Assembly: GCF_000715075.1 (NCBI RefSeq)
Contig: NC_134087.1
Coordinates: forward strand, 154,739,436-154,803,435
DNA: 64,000 nucleotides
Origin: Nicotiana tabacum
Lineage: Eukaryota; Streptophyta; Magnoliopsida; Solanales; Solanaceae
Direction of reading: 5' to 3'
Shown: positions 1-12,007 of the stretch, piece after piece
How positions within the stretch are numbered: the stretch's first letter is position 1
How the letters are laid out: each line of letters begins with the position of its first letter
Position numbers and translations under genes: made by a program
The notes under the pieces: generated by a model
What the model was told of the DNA's origin: nothing
The model's database searches: none
The model's input: the letters and a program-made list of their open reading frames with translations, nothing else

Positions 1-380
1 TATGAGTGAGTTGCTAGAATGCCAATCAACTAACCACCTGCCTGAGTTCAATACATCAACATCAACCTTGTTAGCGATTAGGGCTTTAACAAATTGGTAA
101 CCGCACATTTTGTGGAATGAATGCACCTAAGCAGTTAACCATTTCTATTATGCATTTGATCAGCTTCTTGCGTCATCCCGACTTTTCCATTTGCAACTTC
201 CTCCCTTTTTCTCTTTTTTCATTCTAGCCTTTGCTTTTCTATGTTTTCATCCTCCCATTTCCCTCTGGTTTTGCCATTGCCTCTTTCTCTTAGTTTTCTT
301 ATTCTTCTCTCTTTTCCTTTCTTTTCCTCCCTTGTTTTTCCTCTTTCTTTTCACTTATCTGGTCGAATCCTATGGAGATT

Positions 381-424
381 GCCTACGTATCATGACCCCG
401 CATGAATCAGACCGAGCATAGTTC
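381..424 (-). repeat. Conserved Ogre hairpin, copy a
   Basis: Plus-strand arms: outer CTACG (383-387) with CATAG (417-421), partly paired; inner TCATG (390-394) with CATGA (401-405), perfectly paired around a 6-nt loop. The shared frame is GCCTACGTATC, then GAATCAG, then TAGTTC. Three further copies lie at 3081-3127, 22565-22611 and 24308-24354. Confidence 0.75.
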
Positions 425-504
425 TGGGAGATAAGTGTGAAAGTAAATAGTAAAACATTTTTTGGGATTTTCAATTTTCATAAATGCAAATGCTTTGATT
501 ACAA

Positions 505-704
505 AAACTCAAAACTAACAGACTCCAAGGGAAACTAACAGACGCTGATGAAAAGACAAAATATAGACTCCAAAAATAAACTATCATACTCAAAATAAAA
601 TACAGACTCAAACACAACTGACAGACTCCAGCAGAAAGGAAATACAGACTCAAAACAACTGACAGACTCTAATAGAAAAGGAAATATAGACTCAAATGAA
701 AAAA
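505..704. repeat. Degenerate tandem repeat
   Basis: Imperfect units of roughly 35-50 bp share the words CAGACTC, AACTGACAGACTC and GAAATACAGACTC. The array sits just past the ORF1 stop. Such arrays are common in non-coding parts of Ogre elements. Confidence 0.5.
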
Positions 705-2752
705 TCATGAATACATTAATGCACCTGGTGCCCGCGGGACATTATTCGGTCTCGTCGCGGGCCTATAAGCAAGATCCCTTTGAAGTCGATCCAAGTCACT
801 CATTATTTGTTTAACAAATGTCATCACTGCCACGAAGAAGGTGGTGCGAGTCATATCCTCACAGGCGGCACTTCACAACAATGTAATCGGCGATGGTTCT
901 AATTCTTTCTCTTATGACACCTTTTTCTTGCAACAAACGCCTGATCTGCTGGGTCCTGGCTTCCAAAGTTGTCTCAGCCGCATGATTCTGCTCATGAAGT
1001 TGTTGCAAATCTATTTCTAATTGTGCCAATGTTGTATAACAATGTTCCCTTTCAAGGTTGAAAGTCTTTCGCCTGTTTGATCATTTTGTTTTCCGTGGCG
1101 ATGACCCTTTTCTTTAATCCGGCAACCTCATTGTCGTACTTCTCATTCAACTGCTTAACCAGGCGTGTTCGTTCATCTGCGTTTTTATCCAATTGCTTTC
1201 AAACCCTGGCTAGTTCACTTTCTGCCTTTTTCAAATCAAAACTATAGTCACTTACTTTCTGCCTCAGGTTATTTATGAGTTTTTCATTTTTGGCACTTCG
1301 GGCGGGGTTTTCTGCCGCTATTTTCATTCTTAATTTTGGTTCGAAGGGCATCATTTTCTTTGGCTTGCCTTTTCTTTTCACCTTCGTCCGCCACTGCTTG
1401 CAAGCTATTCTCGAATTGAAGTTCTTTGACTTGTTTTTCCAACCTTCCTATTGTGGCCCTGTACTCATTCTCCTTAGTCAACCAAGCCCATTGTTCCTGT
1501 GACGCCTCGATGAATTCCTGAAGATGGGGTCTTTTAGCCGGCCTCCCAAACTCAATTTCTCGCCTATACCAAGCATGTACCCTGGTGAAACCTCACCTTT
1601 GGATCGATCACGTACACATGTATTGGCTGTTAAGTATTGACATTCGCTCCAAATTTGGCGGACTGCTGCTTCATGAAACTGACCGTTAGGTCCGATCTCG
1701 ACTACTTGGGCACTAAGATCGTCATTTCTCGAAACTATCTGGCATCTCCCCAGCTGCCTCAAAACCCGATATGGAGCATAAGGTTGGATACTCCTGAGTC
1801 CCATCAGGAGGAAATGAGGCCCGGTGGCTGGCATGTATATGACTTCATCCACAGATAGCCATCCAAATGTCCACTCTATTTGGTTTGTAGTGATGGAACG
1901 GAGGCGCGCTACCCACTCTGTGACCCCCTCCGGCAGGCTGATCCCGTTAACCCTTTTGTAAAATTCTTCTACGCATGTTTTCTCTGTCGACCCATAACTC
2001 ATAAATTGAGGATGATGGCATAAGTGTTCGATCATCCACATGTGCAACAACACGTTGCACCCCTCGAAAAAGTCTCCTCCGGCTTTGCAGGCTGTGAGAG
2101 CGTGGAATATTTTAGCTACTATCATGGGTGCGAGGATGCTGTTGGCGTGAGTAAGCAAAGTGCTGACAATTCCGGCTACTAGTATGTCAATATTCCCATC
2201 TTTTCTAGGAAACACAAAAAGTCCCAAAAAGACCACCATAAATGCAAAACACATGTGTTCTTCCCACTTAAAGCGGTTTCCTTTGTTGCAGATTTTATTT
2301 TCCGGCTTGTTGAACCCTCTTATATGACCATATCTGTTGTATATAAACTGCAAAGTACAAAACCCAGTTGCTGAGTCTGGGTTGTGGACCCCCCTGCTTA
2401 TTTTCAAAATGTCTAAGAACCTGTGTACGGCTATGGCCCTTAGAGAAATCAGGTACTGGTGTCTCAGGGGAACTTTGGGATTCCCAATATATCCGGCTAT
2501 TTCTTCCAATGTTGGGGTAAGATCAAAATCTGAGAAATGAAATACGTTATGGGCCGGGTCACAAAATGTAACCAACGCCTTTATGATGTCTCCCCTAGGA
2601 TTAATCTTTAGTAACCTAGAGAGGCCTCCCAAGTATAGATTGATCGTGTCTTGTCCCGATTTACCCAGATCATCCCACCACATATGCAACTCCAAAGGGA
2701 TCTTGTTCACGATTGTTATTGGCAAATTCTGACTTGTGCTCATTCTGCACAT
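705..2752 (-). pseudogene. Ogre ORF1 remnant (DUF7745-like domain plus coiled coil)
   Basis: The main open frame (2752 to 1478, 424 codons) starts with ATG and contains WWDDLGKSGQDTINLYLGGL near residue 25, followed by a domain I recognise as DUF7745, common in plant gypsy ORF1 proteins. Reading continues in other frames through a charged, heptad-like region (about 1600-1284, then 1381-1199, then about 1090-708) to a TGA at 705-707. At least three frameshifts break it. Intact it would be about 680 residues. ORF1 in Ogre lies between the 5' LTR and gag and its function is unknown; the coiled coil suggests self-assembly, which is inference. Hairpins flank it on both sides (381-424 and 3081-3127). 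Confidence 0.75.
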
Positions 2753-3870
2753 TTATTAGGGTGGTTAAGCAAAAATCATGATTCAATTGACTCAAAAACA
2801 AATTGACACATTTTTTTCCAAATTGAATGAAATCCGATTTTGCAAATACGGCCTTTCAGCACCTCGAAGACGAGGATTTTAAGGCTGTGTTGGCTAACCA
2901 GTGAAAACCTTGAAAATGGCCACATGCGGCTGTTCTTGCAAAAGCAGCCTTCCGGCGCCCTTTTAGGGACATTCGGCTATTTTTGACAAGAATGGCATCA
3001 CCCTAATTATTTTCAAATAAAAGTAAATTTTTTTGTTTCTTTTGGGCTATTTTTGCAGAAAGAAGTTGGACCCGATGAGGGTTGCCTACATATCTCACAC
3101 CCTATGAGAATCAAACTAGCATAGTTCGGGCAAATTTGTCAAAATAAAACCAACTACTTTTCCTTTCTAAAACACAAAGATTTCTCCTTTTTTTTCTTTT
3201 TTATGAAAACTACAAAATTCTTTTTTTTTTCAAAATTTCGACTGAGTTTCGATATGTTTGGGACATTGGTTTTTCAGAACAGGCACTTATCCCTCTCAAC
3301 CATCTAAGTTTTTCTTGTAAGCCGGTCAACATACAAATCCGAAACAAATGAATGCGCAAGTAGCAAGTAAGATGCATCCTAATGGTCTTTACATTTCAGA
3401 TACATCTGTCCTAGATAAACCCAACCCCTGTGTTGAGTCTCCAAAGTCAAATGCACATGATGCAAACAAACGTTCCTACTAGGGATCCGACATGAGGCTG
3501 AGTTATTCTAGGTTCAAAACCTGAGTATTTTTTCTAGACTGTGTACCCGAGCGGACAACTCGAGTCGAGGAGCGGGTTACGTACCAGGAACCAAAAGGCC
3601 ATCCGACTTTGTAACGTGTCCGAGCCTCTTTCTTATTTCAAGGTATGACACTAACAGAATAGGGAGTCTCGACCAGCGAGCACATCCCCGAAGATGAGAA
3701 GAGAAAGGTTTCATAGCAGTTTATATACAGTTTCAGATAATATCAAAGCGGTAAAAGCAATATTTAGCACATTAGGCCCAAACATTCAATAAAATCAGAT
3801 AATAAATAAAGCTAAATAAAACAATTCATTTAAGCTCAAATTCTAAACCCTGAACCAGAGATTCTAGGTT
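2753..3870 (-). other. Ogre-1 leader between primer site and ORF1
   Basis: About 1.1 kb without coding support. It contains hairpin copy b (3081-3127) and a T-rich stretch (3180-3235). This is the expected place for packaging signals, but I see no specific motif beyond the hairpin. Confidence 0.55.
3081..3127 (-). repeat. Conserved Ogre hairpin, copy b
   Basis: Inner arms TCTCA (3093-3097) and TGAGA (3105-3109) pair perfectly around a 7-nt loop; the outer arms CTACA/CATAG pair at only three positions. The inner stem differs from copy a on both sides while staying paired. Confidence 0.75.
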
Positions 3871-3891
3871 CGATAACCAGCAGAGTTGCCA
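3871..3891 (-). other. Primer binding site, tRNA-Arg type
   Basis: In sense it reads TGGCAACTCTGCTGG and onward, 4 nt from the LTR edge at 3896. Ogre elements are known to use a tRNA-Arg primer with TGGCGACTCTGCTGG-like sites; the A at position five fits CpG decay. Confidence 0.75.
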
Positions 3892-3994
3892 GAGCTGTCA
3901 CACCTCCTCTCTACCTACACCCTGGATGTGAGTATATAAGGGAGTTTTTCCAATTTAAGGACAATCGAAACGGGATTATTTCATTTAAAGATTC

Positions 3995-4004
3995 AGAGTC
4001 GCCA
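3995..4004 (-). promoter_or_regulatory. Primer-site-like decamer in U5 of Ogre-1
   Basis: Sense TGGCGACTCT repeats the first ten bases expected of the tRNA-Arg primer site, 113 nt upstream of the real site. The unrelated-looking Ogre-2 LTR has the same word at the same place (10251-10260; 30851-30860 with one change). Confidence 0.6.
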
Positions 4005-6903
4005 CTTGGGATAATTTTATGATGTCTGAAGCCACCGGTTTAGAATCCCGAATCGAGGAAAGATTGACTCTGTTTTTCAGTCCGTGAACACAGAAATCCA
4101 GGTAAGGAATTCTGTTAACCTGGGAAAAGGTGTTAGGCATTCCCGAGTTCAGTGGTTTTAGCACGGTTTCTCAATTATTATTATTTGGCCTATTATCCAA
4201 TTTTAGAACACTTTTAAACCTATGTGAATTTTAACTTATTAGCCGCTTTTATTTAATAATTTTGAGGGAGATTTCAATGTTATTTAAAACATCATGAACC
4301 ATGTCGCATAAATGCACCCGCGGTCCCCGATATATTTTATTTAACGTTGTTGGGATTTGGATTTGGGTTACATAAATGCACACCCGAGTTTAGGAAGGTA
4401 AATTATTAAAGCAACGCGCCTAAAGCAACTACACGTTTGTAACTTTGCGAGGACCATGGAAATTTAACTAAATGGCACGCCTCGAGTTCTAAGGATTCTC
4501 ATATTAACTAAGCGAGGGCCATGCAATTGTCATTTTGTTCGGCATGGAACACCTCAAAATCAATTACAAAGATCCGTCAATGAACTGGGGCTAAAGAAAT
4601 TACAACTACTTTTAATCCACGATTGAATTCAAATGTGAATCAAAATTGAGACTAAGTGAGAGCCATTTTATTTCGTTTTCAAAATTCGGGCCTGGCCTGT
4701 TGTGGGGCCCAATGGCCCAAGCAATCACCGAGATGCCAGATTATCAGCTCTTTGGTGACTTCCACCCAAACCCAAGCAAAAAGCCCAATTCAATGAGGCA
4801 TGCATAAGTTGAATACTCAAATATCCACGTATAGAACCCTTATAACAGAAACAATCAGATTTTAACATATGCCGATTAAAATTAAGCAGAAAAGTTATTG
4901 CAAGCTTTGGGCTCGAAGTGAAACCCAACAACACATACCAAAGCTTGCTAATTCCTTAACAGCATGGCTTAGGCTCAGGAAGCCAAATTTGAGCAACTCA
5001 CAATACTGGGACCCAAGTTCGAGCCCCTGCAATGGAACAAAAGGCCAACACATATATTGGGATTAAAATCGATCTCACGAAGCATACACACAATTCGCTA
5101 CTCAGAAAATGATTCATACCGCTTCAGCATAAAATGAACATATAATCATATGGAAATTTGAAACTAAATAATTATCACGTAATCATGCTGAAGTCCATTT
5201 TTCAGAACTATTTTCGAAAGACCATTTCATACTGCTTAAAATATTTGCTCGAGCAAGGTGACTGACAAACAATTACTTACGATCATTCTTAGCATTTAAC
5301 AAACTTAAGAGGAAAATATTACAAAACAAACAAAGTTAACTCTCATCAGAACTCGAACCAGAATTATCAAAAAGAACAAATAGCTAAAGCCCTAAACAGT
5401 TCATAGCTCAACAGAATCATATGGGTCAAATCGACCCACATTTGAACTGAACATTCTTAGACTAAGCATCCATTATTTCCAACAGAACTTAAGCATAAAT
5501 ATATCATTCGTGTCCCAACTAAACTTTTACTAAAGCAATGTTAAACAGTCCTCAAATCACCTAGAAATCAACTAGGAAATGAAATGAAACTATAACACAG
5601 TGCTGTGCAAACAAAATACAGCACTAATTGAAGTTGTGCTCTAAATTCCACTCTTTTATTTCAGGCATCAAATCTGAATTCACATGTTTAGTAGAGCTCA
5701 AGATAGAGTACCTGAATATAGAAACAAAACAAGAAAATCAAATGGGAGTGTCAGGATAAATCAGTAGCAGCAAGACTCAGTTCTGGTTTCAGCAATGCAC
5801 AATGACAACAACAAAAACCCAGATTTCAATGACCAGGACCCAAATGATTCAAAACCAACCCTTAAATCAACAATGGAACAGTAGGAACCACAAAAATCCA
5901 AACCAGACTCTGAAATACCAAAACTCAAACCATTCTTAACCAATAATGCAAACCATGAACTTCAATGGTTCGAGCTAAGTTATCAGGACCAGAAAAACAA
6001 AAATCTGAGCATAACTTCAGTAATTTTTCAGGAAAATGCCAGGAATTCGAGGTTGTTTCAGAAATTTTTTAGAGAAGGAGCAGCTGTTTCAATTTTCTAT
6101 ATTTTTTATCTCTTCCCCTCTGACTTGAGAGTCAAGTTAGGATGCCCTTATAGGCAAGGCACTAGGGCAGCCTCAAAGATTTTACAATTGCACTTTAAAA
6201 CCTTCTGAAATTTTAATTTTAGCTTAGAAATCCCTAGTGTAAAATTTAAAATTTCAGTTTAATCCACATTTCCCTTTCCTAGAAACTTCCAAAGCGGTTA
6301 TATCCAGATTCCCTAAGTCATTTTCCCTAAGTTACCCTTCTAAACCTCTGTTATTTACCCTTTAAACTACTGGCAGACCCAAAACAGATGTGGGTCAAGG
6401 TGACCTGGTAAATCCAGACACCAAGTGAGGCCTGGCTTAAATAGCCCAATACGGTCAAGCCCAAATCGAATGAAAAGGAAACAAGGTTGTGGGCATTTTA
6501 GAACAATGTTTGTGAACTTGTTATCAATTTATCAAACACAAACCAACAGATTGGGCTTGATTTTCGAGCTAAGCCAAGACTAAAATCAGTAATCAATGCC
6601 CGGAACAAAACAGAAACCCAATGACTCATATCTCCTTTTTTATGGAAAACAAAACTAAAATTGCTTGTAAATAGAAATTGAGAACTAAGAACAGAATCGA
6701 CAAATCAAGGAAAATAGATGGAAAGGAAACAAAAGAAGATGCTAATATCCCAGTGACTTTATCAAAGAAAACTAACAGAAGGGAAGAGGATGTAGAAAAT
6801 AAAGAAGAAACACAGAGATAAGTGAGGAGAGAGAAACCAAAAGAAGAAATACCTCACCCTACACCTTTGATAAACTCCGACCAGTTTTATTTGGATAAAA
6901 AAC

Positions 6904-6968
6904 GAGTGTTAGTCGGGTTGTTCTCGTGAGAACAACCGCCTAACACTCATTTCGGATCGAAACGATCT
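6904..6968. repeat. Two-stage hairpin in the Ogre-1 LTR
   Basis: GAGTGTTAG (6904-6912) pairs with CTAACACTC (6940-6948), and GTTGTTCTC (6917-6925) pairs with GAGAACAAC (6928-6936); the loop is 2 nt and the internal bulges 4 and 3 nt. A small dyad GATCG-AAA-CGATC follows at 6956-6968. Confidence 0.85.
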
Positions 6969-7329
6969 CGGTGCTTGGCGAATAACATCGACCTTGCATG
7001 ATGGAACAGATGTAAGGAAAGAATCAGGGTTCCATTTTTTACGATATGAAATTAAAGACCATTGGAGAAGATTTGGGGAAAATGGTTGTAGTTTAGTGCT
7101 TAAGGGACTTTGGGGATTATGTGGTCGAGATTTGGTGGCGATTTAGAGATGTATCCGGTAACAATGGGAGATTAGGGTTTTGACATGGAGGAGACGAAGT
7201 ACAGAAGTGTTTGGATGAACTGAGTGGTTTTCTGAAGTTTCAGACACTCTTATGTGATTAAGAGATATGCTATGGACCATCGGATGAAGCAAGATGAATG
7301 GCCAGGATTTGTTAAGGCAAACTGAACTC

Positions 7330-7366
7330 GAAACGACGTCATTCCACTCCCTTACGACGTCGTTTC
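7330..7366. repeat. CG-rich inverted repeat in the Ogre-1 LTR
   Basis: GAAACGACGTC (7330-7340) and GACGTCGTTTC (7356-7366) are perfect 11-bp arms around 15 nt. The embedded ACGT cores resemble bZIP-type sites; any regulatory role is inference. Confidence 0.8.
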
Positions 7367-7955
7367 AATGGCCGGGGTGATGGACTACTTGGACCGGGTA
7401 AGACAAAGGATCTTGGGCCTGGCTTGGACGAGCTAATGGGGGGAAGCATTTGGGCTTGGCAATGTTAGCCCAAAACACCCCTTTTCTTATTTCCAATCCC
7501 TTTCTTCTTCTTCTTCTTCTTTTTTTTTTTTCCAAAATTCTTTTTTAAATTTAGACATAAAAATAAACCTAAATTAATCACTAATCAAATTATGCTATTA
7601 CATTAATTAACTATAAATAACATTTACCACAAATAATTAAAAACCAAATTCAAAGAAAACTACCAAAGTTCGAAATTAAAATTAAAAAGTGCAAAATAAA
7701 CTATTTTTTGTGATTTTTCCATTCTTATAAAATAACTTATTAATTAATACTAAAAATGTGAAAATAAATTCTAACACAAATTCAGTGTTTTTTTTGAATT
7801 TTCATGAATTAAATAAAATAAGCATGCACAGACAAATGCAAACAATTATCAAAAAAATGCCACAAAATCCACAAAAATGGCAAATAATGAAAAGAAGTTA
7901 TTTTGTTTTGAATTTATGGGAGTAATTCATATAGGGCAAAAATCACGTTCTCACA

Positions 7956-8885
7956 CCTAAAAGACTAAAGGGAAGTCGCAAATGCGACATTGGCTTCACA
8001 TTGGCGAAGTCTGCTCCCCTCACAAATCCTACATGTTAGTCGCAAATGCGAAACTACCCTGTCCCAGTCTATCTTCACAATTGCGATCAAGATATCGCAA
8101 ATGCGACACGTGATATCCTCCTATTATGATCTTAATTGCAATAATGGTGCTCGCAATTGCGATAACTGGAGCACCAGTACACCAACAACCTGGAATTGAG
8201 TCCGAACCATTTTGGAACACGTCTGAAACTCACCGAGCCCTCGGGCTCCAATCTAAACATCCACAGAAGTCTAAGATTATCATACAAAATCTCTAGCCCG
8301 ATCAAAATTCCAAAATAACAATTAGAACTATGAATTGGACATCAAAACACATGAAATTCAATTGAAAACTCAAAAACCTCTAGTATTGCAACCAAACGTC
8401 TGAGTCCTATTAAACCAACTCCAAATGACACCAAATTTTGCAGACAAGTTCCAAATAGAAAAACGGACCTATTCCAAGTCCCAAAACCAAATTCTGAACC
8501 CAATAGCCATAACGTTAATCTATGGTCAAACTTAGGAAAACTTCTAAACCTCAAATTGCCAACTTTCGGCAAAACAAGTCAAATCAACTTAGGGACCTCA
8601 CAATGCAATTTCGGACATACGCCCAAGTCCAAATCTACAATACAAACCTATTGGAGCCATGAAAACACTGTTCTAGGAGTGTATTCATAAAATTCAAACT
8701 TCGATCAATATTTCCAACTTAAGCTTCTACACCAAGCACCAATGGATCCAAATCAACCCAAAATCTTTTCGGAATGAAACTAACCATCCCCAAAAGTCAT
8801 AAAACCACAAATACATATGTGTGAAGCATCAAAAGGGAAAACGGGGCTCAAATACATAAAACAATCGATCGGGTAGTTACGCTAA
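7956..8885 (-). repeat. Tekay-type LTR fragment (minus), truncated by Ogre-1
   Basis: In sense it starts near 8885 (GTAACTACCCGATCG) and includes the block around CGGACATACGCCCAAGTCC, also found in diverged form in the 9130-10065 fragment and in the Tekay LTR near 35945. It ends in a cluster of four CGC/GCG dyads (7975-8165) where Ogre-1 begins. No coding sequence. Confidence 0.65.
7975..8165. repeat. CGC/GCG dyad cluster 1
   Basis: Four spaced dyads: GTCGCAAATGCGAC near 7976, GTCGCAAATGCGAA near 8039, ATCGCAAATGCGAC near 8095 and CTCGCAATTGCGAT near 8151. Confidence 0.8.
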
Positions 8886-10065
8886 ATTTATGTGTTTCAC
8901 CTAAGTCCAACCTCAAATTGATCCTCAAATAATCAATGTTCACTCTCTAAAATCTTAGTCAAAAATTCCCAAATTTTACCTTAAATTTACATAAACTAGA
9001 TGTAATAATCCATGGGTAATTAATATCTATCATCAAAATTGAATAAACTTCTTTTACCTCTTCAATTGTAGTGAAATATATCCCAAAAAATGCCCCCAAC
9101 CGAGCTCCACAACTCTAAATAATTAAAAATGACCAAACCCTTCGAATATAAAAATCTGATAGTTAATCCGCACCTGTGGTCCCTCTGTCGCATCTGCGAC
9201 ACCTCATCTACGGAAAAAGCATCGCATATGCAGTCTCCACTTAAGTCTCAAAATTTTGCTTCTGCAGATCATTACACGCACCTACGCACCCGCTTCTGTG
9301 GACCTCACATAGCAGACGCGCATTCACTTCTGCGGAGAATCCTATGCATTTGTGGACCTAGTTCCTCCAGTCCAAACATCACATCTACGCCTCCTAGGCC
9401 ACTTTTTCGGCATCGCATATGCGACCGGAGATCCGTAGTTGTGAAAACATCATTCCCAGTAACTTGAGCAATGTAACAAAGTCTCGAAATGGTCCGAAAT
9501 CAATATGAAACACACCTAGGCCCCCTAGGACCTCATCCAATCATACTAACACATCTCAAAATATAACACGAACCTACTCGAGGCATCACATCACATAAAA
9601 AAATATCAAAATCTTGAATCGCACCACGATTCAAGACTAATGAACTAATGAACATTCAACTTCCAAAACTTATGTCGAACCAAATCAATTTAACTCGCAA
9701 TAACCTCAAATTTTACATACAAATCCCAAATGATACAATGGATATATTCAAACTCCTTAAACTACTATACGATCCCGATATCATCAAAGTCAACTTTCGG
9801 TCAAACCTATTAATCTTCCAAACCTTCAACTTTTCACATTGCCAAAAGCATCAAACTAACCTACGGACATCCAAATCCAAATTCGGACATATGGTAAAGT
9901 CCAAAATTAACATAAGAACCTATTGGAATCATCAAAATAATATTCTAGAGTTGTTTACATAAAAGTCTAATTCCTCAAACTCCAGTCAACTCTTATAACT
10001 TAATCTTCCATCCTTGGGACTAAGTGTCCCAATTCACCCCAAAACCTCCCCGAAATCAAACCAAC
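8886..10065 (-). repeat. Second Tekay-type LTR fragment (minus)
   Basis: Homologous by eye to 7956-8885 over the block around 9870-9960 (ATTCGGACATATGG). It has its own dyad cluster (9170-9430) and an AT-rich part at 8886-9130. It borders the plus-strand Tekay LTR at about 10066. No coding sequence. Edges are approximate. Confidence 0.6.
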
Positions 10066-10155
10066 CACCTAGGCAAGTCACGTATAAGAGTCAATTCTAA
10101 GTCAATTATGTGTTATGAGGCCTTAAAATTCACCTTTTACCTCACCTCGATTTTT

Positions 10156-10160
10156 GTGCG
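10156..10160. repeat. Left target duplication of Ogre-2 (GTGCG)
   Basis: GTGCG directly precedes the LTR start TGTCGCG. Its partner GTGCA lies at 35777-35781. The uninterrupted site in the 3' Tekay LTR is near 43930. Confidence 0.75.
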
Positions 10161-10250
10161 TGTCGCGCCCCTTTTTCCTTTGAAATCGGGTTTATGACAT
10201 TTTGGTTGGGACAACTCTTTCATTTTGGGAAATGGGTTTTGCATTTTCGA

Positions 10251-10260
10251 AGAGTCGCCA
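10251..10260 (-). promoter_or_regulatory. Primer-site-like decamer in U5 of Ogre-2
   Basis: Sense TGGCGACTCT, about 90 nt inside the LTR edge. The upstream LTR has TGGTGACTCT at 30851-30860. Confidence 0.6.
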
Positions 10261-12007
10261 CCTGACGATTTAAGGTGTGTTAGGGCACCTATAGGGTTCA
10301 TTTATAACTACGTTTGGTAATCAGAGACAGGGTATGGGCACCCCTCAAGATCCACTAGTGTGGTTTCCGGCCAAACAATTTTATGTGAATTTGTACAATT
10401 AGCAAATAAACAAGAATGACTCAAATAATAAGGGATTTATGTTTAAATACACAGATGTTTGAAAACAATTAATGAAAGGCAAGACTTTACAAAGAATTAC
10501 AATCTAAGCATGTTTGTGAATGTAAAGAGGGGTGTCCTATGTGTGTTTATAATATGGATCACATCAATGTAATACCTGGTATGACACTCCTCAAAGAGGG
10601 GCTACACGTGGTATTAACACATCCGTCATCATGTCCATATCTACCCTTTCCTATCCCGTGAAGGTAATTAAAGAGAGGGTTGGTCTCGACCCCTATTGCA
10701 TGCTGTTACCCGTCCCTTCCTATCAGTCCCGAAGGAATTTAAGACTCATATCCTATAAGAAGGGAGTTCTAGATAGACCTTCATGTTTAAAGGCAAAATA
10801 CATAGGTGACATATAATAAACAAGTGGGACTTCAATTAAGGGAAGCATGAAAGACAAATGAAAGGCTCAGATATACCTCCACACTGTAGACATAAACATC
10901 ATGACTCATACACAATTAAGGTTTGAATTCAGATCCTAATCATGGTATCTAAGTGATAAGAGCAGAGTCATATTTATAACATAACTCAAACAGGAAGTCT
11001 TAATCAGGTCTGCCTACTGATTTTAACATGCTGACAGTTAAACAAAGAAGTTTCTGGTTTTATTTAAGCTATATTACCTAAGGCTTTCCTAGGTGTAAAA
11101 TAATATGCAGCAGTTACTAGAATCATTGAAATAGTTTGGAAGTTATTTTACCTAAAGCTTCTATTCTAAATATTGCAAAGACATGCAGGGATCGTGACCA
11201 GTTTCACTTATCATGATAATCAAACATGAGGCTGTTTTATGTCATTTTTCATGTATTATTAGTTTAACTAGGTGTGACTGAGCGAATTCCTAAAACAGGG
11301 TATATAATACGCACATATGAAAATGCAAAATGATTGCAGAATATGCAGAATTCCTAGAGCATGGTTTCTAAGTGCAGGAGCAACATTTTATGTTAATGCT
11401 TTTATTTAGCCTAAAGTAGGATTTCTAAGTGATGTCAAATGAAATGCTGAAACAGTAAACCTAAGAACATGGTATCTAATGCATGATATGCTTTGAATAT
11501 GTTGATCTTATGCATGGATTCTAATCCATATATAGGAAATGTAAACCTAAGGTATGGTTTCTACCCATTGATGTTGATAGCATATATAACTACCCTCTCC
11601 TTCTCACTAGCCAGTCCCAATACTTATTTACGATAGATTATTACAGACCAATACTGAAATGAATTACATAAGAAAAATAAAAGTTACACTATAGGGAGCC
11701 TGAAAACAGGCCCAAATTTCCAGGACCTGATTAAGACTTCCCCTCTGAGTTATGTAATAAATCACCTCAAGTGCCAAGATTGTTTCATAGACTTTCTCAT
11801 ATCTTGGTGTGTCAAAGTTCCCTAAGGACCTCAAGGGATCCCGGGCAATTCTCACACCCAGATTTCATAGCCAAGACGGAGTAAGTGCGGTGTGGAAAGG
11901 CCAACTTTCATGTGTCAAAGTTCAGAGGGAGCTCAAGGGGCCCAAGGCAAGTCTCACACAAAAGGGGCAGAACTTAGTGGTCTAAGAGTAAGGTGAGAGT
12001 GCTTGAC

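Larger units (their letters stand above)
1..704 (-). other. Non-coding region downstream of ORF1 in Ogre-1
   Basis: No coding support. It holds a strong pyrimidine tract on the plus strand at about 190-345 (polypurine in the element sense), the conserved hairpin at 381-424, and a degenerate tandem repeat at about 505-700 built on a core resembling CAGACTC. Short open frames here come from the pyrimidine tract and are not genes. Confidence 0.6.
1..7955 (-). mobile_element. Ogre-1: 5' half of an Ogre-type Ty3/gypsy retrotransposon
   Basis: A minus-strand LTR element cut by the left window edge. In sense order it has a 4.06 kb LTR (3896-7955), a tRNA-Arg-like primer site (3871-3891), a ~1.1 kb leader, and an ORF1 with a DUF7745-like domain followed by a coiled coil (705-2752). 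Known Ogre elements have long LTRs, a tRNA-Arg primer site and an extra ORF1 before gag, so the class call follows from family knowledge. Gag, pol and the other LTR would lie beyond position 1. The right flank is an older gypsy LTR, so this insertion is younger than that LTR. The target duplication cannot be tested here. Confidence 0.85.
3896..7955 (-). repeat. 5' LTR of Ogre-1
   Basis: Boundaries: TGTCAC at 3896 next to the primer site, and CA at 7953 or 7955 (sense start TGTGAGAACGTG or TGAGAACGTG). The length of about 4.06 kb fits Ogre. It contains no coding sequence. Internal features are a primer-site-like decamer in U5 (3995-4004), a block GGTGTTAGG near 4129, a two-stage hairpin (6904-6948) and a CG-rich inverted repeat (7330-7366). 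The partner LTR lies outside the window. Confidence 0.8.

Noticed and set aside
191..421. Open frame rich in Phe and Leu
   Set aside because: Comes from a pyrimidine tract; no domain and no conservation evidence.
10631..10816. 61-codon open frame also present at 31262-31447
   Set aside because: The frame is shared only because both are copies of one LTR; no domain or start context supports a gene.
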